NCBI GenBank assembly: GCA_013339895.1
Contig: JABACO010000011.1
Location: 3,865,306 to 3,929,305, forward strand
From: Ephydatia muelleri
Lineage: Eukaryota > Porifera > Demospongiae > Spongillida > Spongillidae
Direction: 5' to 3'
DNA: 64,000 nt
The notes beneath the pieces are model-generated. The model was not told the origin of the DNA. It saw only the letters and a list, made by a program, of their open reading frames with translations, and did not search any database. Both the position numbers and the translations under genes were made by a program. Shown here piece by piece: positions 61,105 to 64,000 of the stretch. Positions within the stretch are counted from its first letter, which is position 1; each line of letters starts with the position of its first letter.

Positions 61105-62032
61105 ATGGAACAACATCAAGAGTATCTAAACAGGCTATGTCGAGTTTGTGGACGATATTCTAGATCTCAACGCAACAGAGAACCAGTGTATATATACAAG
61201 TGTTCAGAATATTCATCTGAGCTCAGCAGGGTATTTGAGATCAACATTGCCAATTACCTGGATACTGTCCATCCATCAAATTTTTGCAAGCCATGTCATA
61301 TTGTTGTGCATATATACATGAAAGCCTTAAATGAAGGAAAGGTCTACAAGTACTCAACAGTTATGTTCAGTGGTTGGGGACCACACTTGGAGGACAGGTG
61401 CAGTACTTGAAATCACTTCAATTGGGTGGAAGGCCAAAGAGGAAAGCTGGATCTGGAAGACCATCAATCAAAGATATCAACACTGTTATCAAGCCACCTG
61501 GAGTGTATTGCACCTTATCCACTTGTTCCATACACTTCTATTATGCCCACAGCATTGGATAAGCAGTTATCAAAGTGAATGCAGAATGTCCATTATGCTT
61601 CTTAACAGCCCAGTAGAACTAATTAACTGTGGTGTAGTAGTATGCTTCCAGTGTTGTTACTTGTGGTTGAAAACCTCTGGAACACTTTCATGCCCTTGCT
61701 GTTATGAACAACCTCTACATGTCTCTATGGTATGGCCAGTGAGCAACTTTGTACAGGATGCTCTAAGAAAAATAAGTGTGATTTGTATGAATTGTGCATT
61801 ACCATTGGAGCTTGGTCATTATGAACACCATTTGAATAGTGGCTGTAGTTATTCGCTCATTGAAAGTGCTATTGAAGGAATTCTTCTCCAGCCAGAAAGT
61901 GCACCACGATCAAATATAGAGTCTGCTTTGCAAGCAAATTTAGTTAGGCGTTCCCTTTCTATGACCCCTGATAAGGATGTAATGGTTTTTTTAAACTGTA
62001 GGAAAGGTATATTGCTGCAAGGCCAGAGATAA
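61105..62032 (+). pseudogene. RAG1 N-terminal-region-like zinc/RING protein, frameshifted
   Basis: The sequence follows the domain order of the non-core part of vertebrate RAG1. A Cys segment RLCRVCG begins near residue 11 and continues to VFEINIANYLDTVHPSNFCK with a second CxxC. W-PH (GWGPHLEDRCST) and a basic GGRPKRKAGSGRP stretch follow. Next is a RING-like finger: ECPLCF, then PVELINCGVVVCFQCCYLWL and CPCC. A further C/H segment, ICMNCALPLELGHYEHHLNS, is followed by LVRRSLSMTPDKDV. In RAG1 these parts bind zinc and act as an E3 ligase; the recombinase core is absent here. Reading changes frame at about 61408, 61490, 61572 and 61600, so it cannot encode one protein without correction. It lies downstream of the last visible CMTR1 exon and is probably intronic. 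Confidence 0.75.
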
Positions 62033-62916
62033 AGCGATGCAACGAAGTTAACGTATGGTGTAGCCGGCACGTTCGTATCAACCGCGCTTCTTGTACCTGA
62101 TGTTTACGATAATGTAATACAAAGACATGAATGCTGCCATCAGTATCCAAATTGATTGTATTTTTTAAATTCGTAGTTGTCTTATTCGACAAAACTGCAT
62201 GTTTCGTAATACAGGATGATTAGTGGTTTGGTAAGAGCATAAATAACCGCTGCAATGCATCTACCAAAAATAAAATAAATATGATATCACTATGGCCTGA
62301 GATTGTATGCATGTTGGAACTTAAAAAACCCAGGGTTTCTATTCAAAATGCTGTAACAGGGTGAAGATTTGTCGGTATCTAGGTCTGTTGTTAAGGGGCA
62401 TTTCAATATTTCTTATAACGCGGCGCGCACGTAGTAAATGTCCAAAGTTTCTACGGAGCTTAACAGCCGTGTATGGAGTAAGAAATAAATAATTGATTAA
62501 ATATGGTAGGCAAGGATACGAAGTATGGTACATTAAATAGCATGAAGATTGTTTATCTAGTCCATAAATACCTATATTGTTATGTGATATAATATATCAT
62601 TATGAAGCCTGTTTTAAGTGGTAAATTGCCAATCACACTGCACTTGATGCATGTGTTGGCATGGAAGTGATAAAAGTGGGCCAGTAGAACTTGTAAAATT
62701 TGCTCGTGATTTGGATACAGTAAGTAATGGTATCCTGTTCACGGTGAAGTGAAGTTATGCGAGATACATGGATAGATACAACACAATGATTATAGTTATG
62801 TGAAATATTAGGGTTACGAGTAGTTGCGTGCTTGAATATGTTAAACGTACAGGTGTGTACCTAAATCATTCTGAGGTGATAATTAAACATCAAGGTTCCA
62901 TGTAAATAACAACACT
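62033..62916. other. Unassigned sequence downstream of the RAG1-N-like relic
   Basis: I looked for the RAG1 catalytic core and for the remaining CMTR1 exons here and found neither. Confidence 0.5.
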
Positions 62917-63225
62917 ATGCGTAATTTGTTAGAGTGCACTCAGTGCAGAAATGGCTCGCAGTCCACGTATAAAAGGTGCTTGCCTGCAAAGGTGATTCCT
63001 CCACAATCATGTGATTTTAGTGAGCTTGTCAACTGTTCTTTTGTCTCATCATGGACTGTTCCAGACACTGTTACTTCATTGGTTTTGAAATCGAGTTACA
63101 AGAAAAATCAACATCAGTACCTAGAGCTCTACATTTGCCTTAAGGTTTACCACGGCATTTTAAATAACGCACAAGATCGTGGAAGTGATGCACAATGCAC
63201 CTATAATAATGTGAACACAATTTAA
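62917..63225 (+). CDS. Hypothetical 102-codon ORF, Cys-containing
   Basis: An ATG-to-stop frame begins MRNLLECTQCRNGSQSTYKR and includes CDFSELVNCSFVSSW and KNQHQYLELYICLKVYHGIL. A CxxC pair lies near the start and several further Cys follow. I do not recognise the family. It may be a chance frame, an exon of an unknown gene or an element relic. Confidence 0.2.
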   Translation: MRNLLECTQCRNGSQSTYKRCLPAKVIPPQSCDFSELVNCSFVSSWTVPDTVTSLVLKSSYKKNQHQYLELYICLKVYHGILNNAQDRGSDAQCTYNNVNTI

Positions 63226-63524
63226 AAAAAACTACCCACCTCATCCTGTTCTACATGTTTGCACAACAGGGAGCTACACGTATTCTTCTCGCAATACTGT
63301 TTTCCCTTTCTTATAATAGGATAATGATTCCCTGAATGACATAATCTATATTGTTATGTTTTATTCACATACGTAAATTCATGTACACAGTATGAAGGTC
63401 AAAGTTCAGTTTTGTTTGTAATGATATGGTTGTCTTCACAGACCCCACTGATCTATGTGCTTAGCCAGGTAGCCACATCAGCCCACAGCTCTATGCCAGC
63501 AGTCAGCCATAGTAGACCACAGTT

Positions 63525-63648
63525 GAGGACAAGGCTGAGGAGTAACTCATCTTTGATCATAATGGTCATTCAATACACTGAAGCTTGAGGACAAGGCTGA
63601 GGGGTAACTCATCTTTGATCATAATGGTCATTCAATACTCTGAAGCTT
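63525..63648 (+). repeat. Two-copy tandem duplication, 62 bp unit
   Basis: The unit 'gaggacaaggctgaggagta...' through 'caatacactgaagctt' is repeated once with two substitutions. Confidence 0.9.
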
Positions 63649-64000
63649 GATCATATTGTGTGTGCTGGCACAGCAGCCCACAGTTCCACGTGCTGCAGGT
63701 GAGGTACTTGTAGTCACAACACAGTGGAGGTGAGGTAGTCATTGGCGGATACAGAAGGGGGAGGGAGGAAGGGAGTCTCCCTCCCTGACATGTATCCCTA
63801 ATCATGCTAGTAAGCAACTACATACAGTGTATATCTCCTGTAACAGATATCGATTTTCAGTTTCAGTTCAGTTTACTGCAACTACATGTCTGGAACTCAC
63901 CTATTTTGGTTAAAGCCCGGACAACCAATCTCTATTCAACAGTCTGTGTTTCTTGTGTTTGTGTGACTGTCATACAATTTTAAAAGCTTTGTTGCCAGAG

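Noticed and set aside
62033..64000. RAG1 catalytic core or remaining CMTR1 exons
   Set aside because: I searched by eye for conserved motifs in this interval and found none.

Overview
This window is nuclear DNA of an early-branching animal. It is AT-rich and contains four intron-rich genes with clear animal orthologues, all on the plus strand. They have many 45-110 bp introns mixed with a few multi-kilobase introns full of mobile elements. I recognise DDX43-like RNA helicase, TERB1, peroxisomal sarcosine oxidase (PIPOX) and cap methyltransferase CMTR1. The intron style, dense MITE/foldback elements and the transposase and RAG1-N-terminus-like relics suggest a sponge (demosponge) or another non-bilaterian. 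That placement is inference, not proven by the sequence.

Layout. 0-5.3 kb is transposon debris: a three-frame relic of a small Cys-containing ORF, a minus-strand gag-like fragment, and a minus-strand decayed DDE-like transposase with an unexplained insert. 5.6-6.25 kb and 16.6-20.3 kb carry the two halves of a DDX43-like DEAD-box helicase. The ~10.4 kb between them contains tandem duplications and a 4.19 kb DNA transposon (9052-13238). That transposon has ~480 bp terminal inverted repeats, an ACAA target duplication, and a 625 bp MITE inserted at TTAA in its transposase. I could not find the helicase exon(s) for motifs Ia/GG/Ib. 22.3-25.5 kb is a complete TERB1 gene (12 exons, 792 codons). 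26.2-31.1 kb is a complete PIPOX gene (8 exons, 382 codons) lacking an obvious C-terminal peroxisome signal. 34.3-44.2 kb is a large inverted repeat with ~3.5 kb arms and a 2.8 kb spacer full of CA-rich low-complexity DNA. 44.3 to >60.5 kb is CMTR1 (15 exons seen, 3' end not in view). Its introns hold two copies of a ~472 bp nearly perfect hairpin element, a 1.2 kb foldback element and a LINE remnant, and one exon carries an apparent 1-nt frameshift. 61.1-62.0 kb is a frameshifted copy of a protein resembling the N-terminal zinc-binding and RING part of RAG1.

The genes do not form a pathway. DDX43 and TERB1 are both germline/meiosis-associated in vertebrates, PIPOX degrades sarcosine/pipecolate, and CMTR1 makes the mRNA cap-1 structure. 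The most interesting parts are the mobile-DNA structures and the RAG1-N-like relic. Exon boundaries were read by eye from GT/GC-AG signals and conserved protein sequence; family assignments rest on recalled motif patterns, not on a search.
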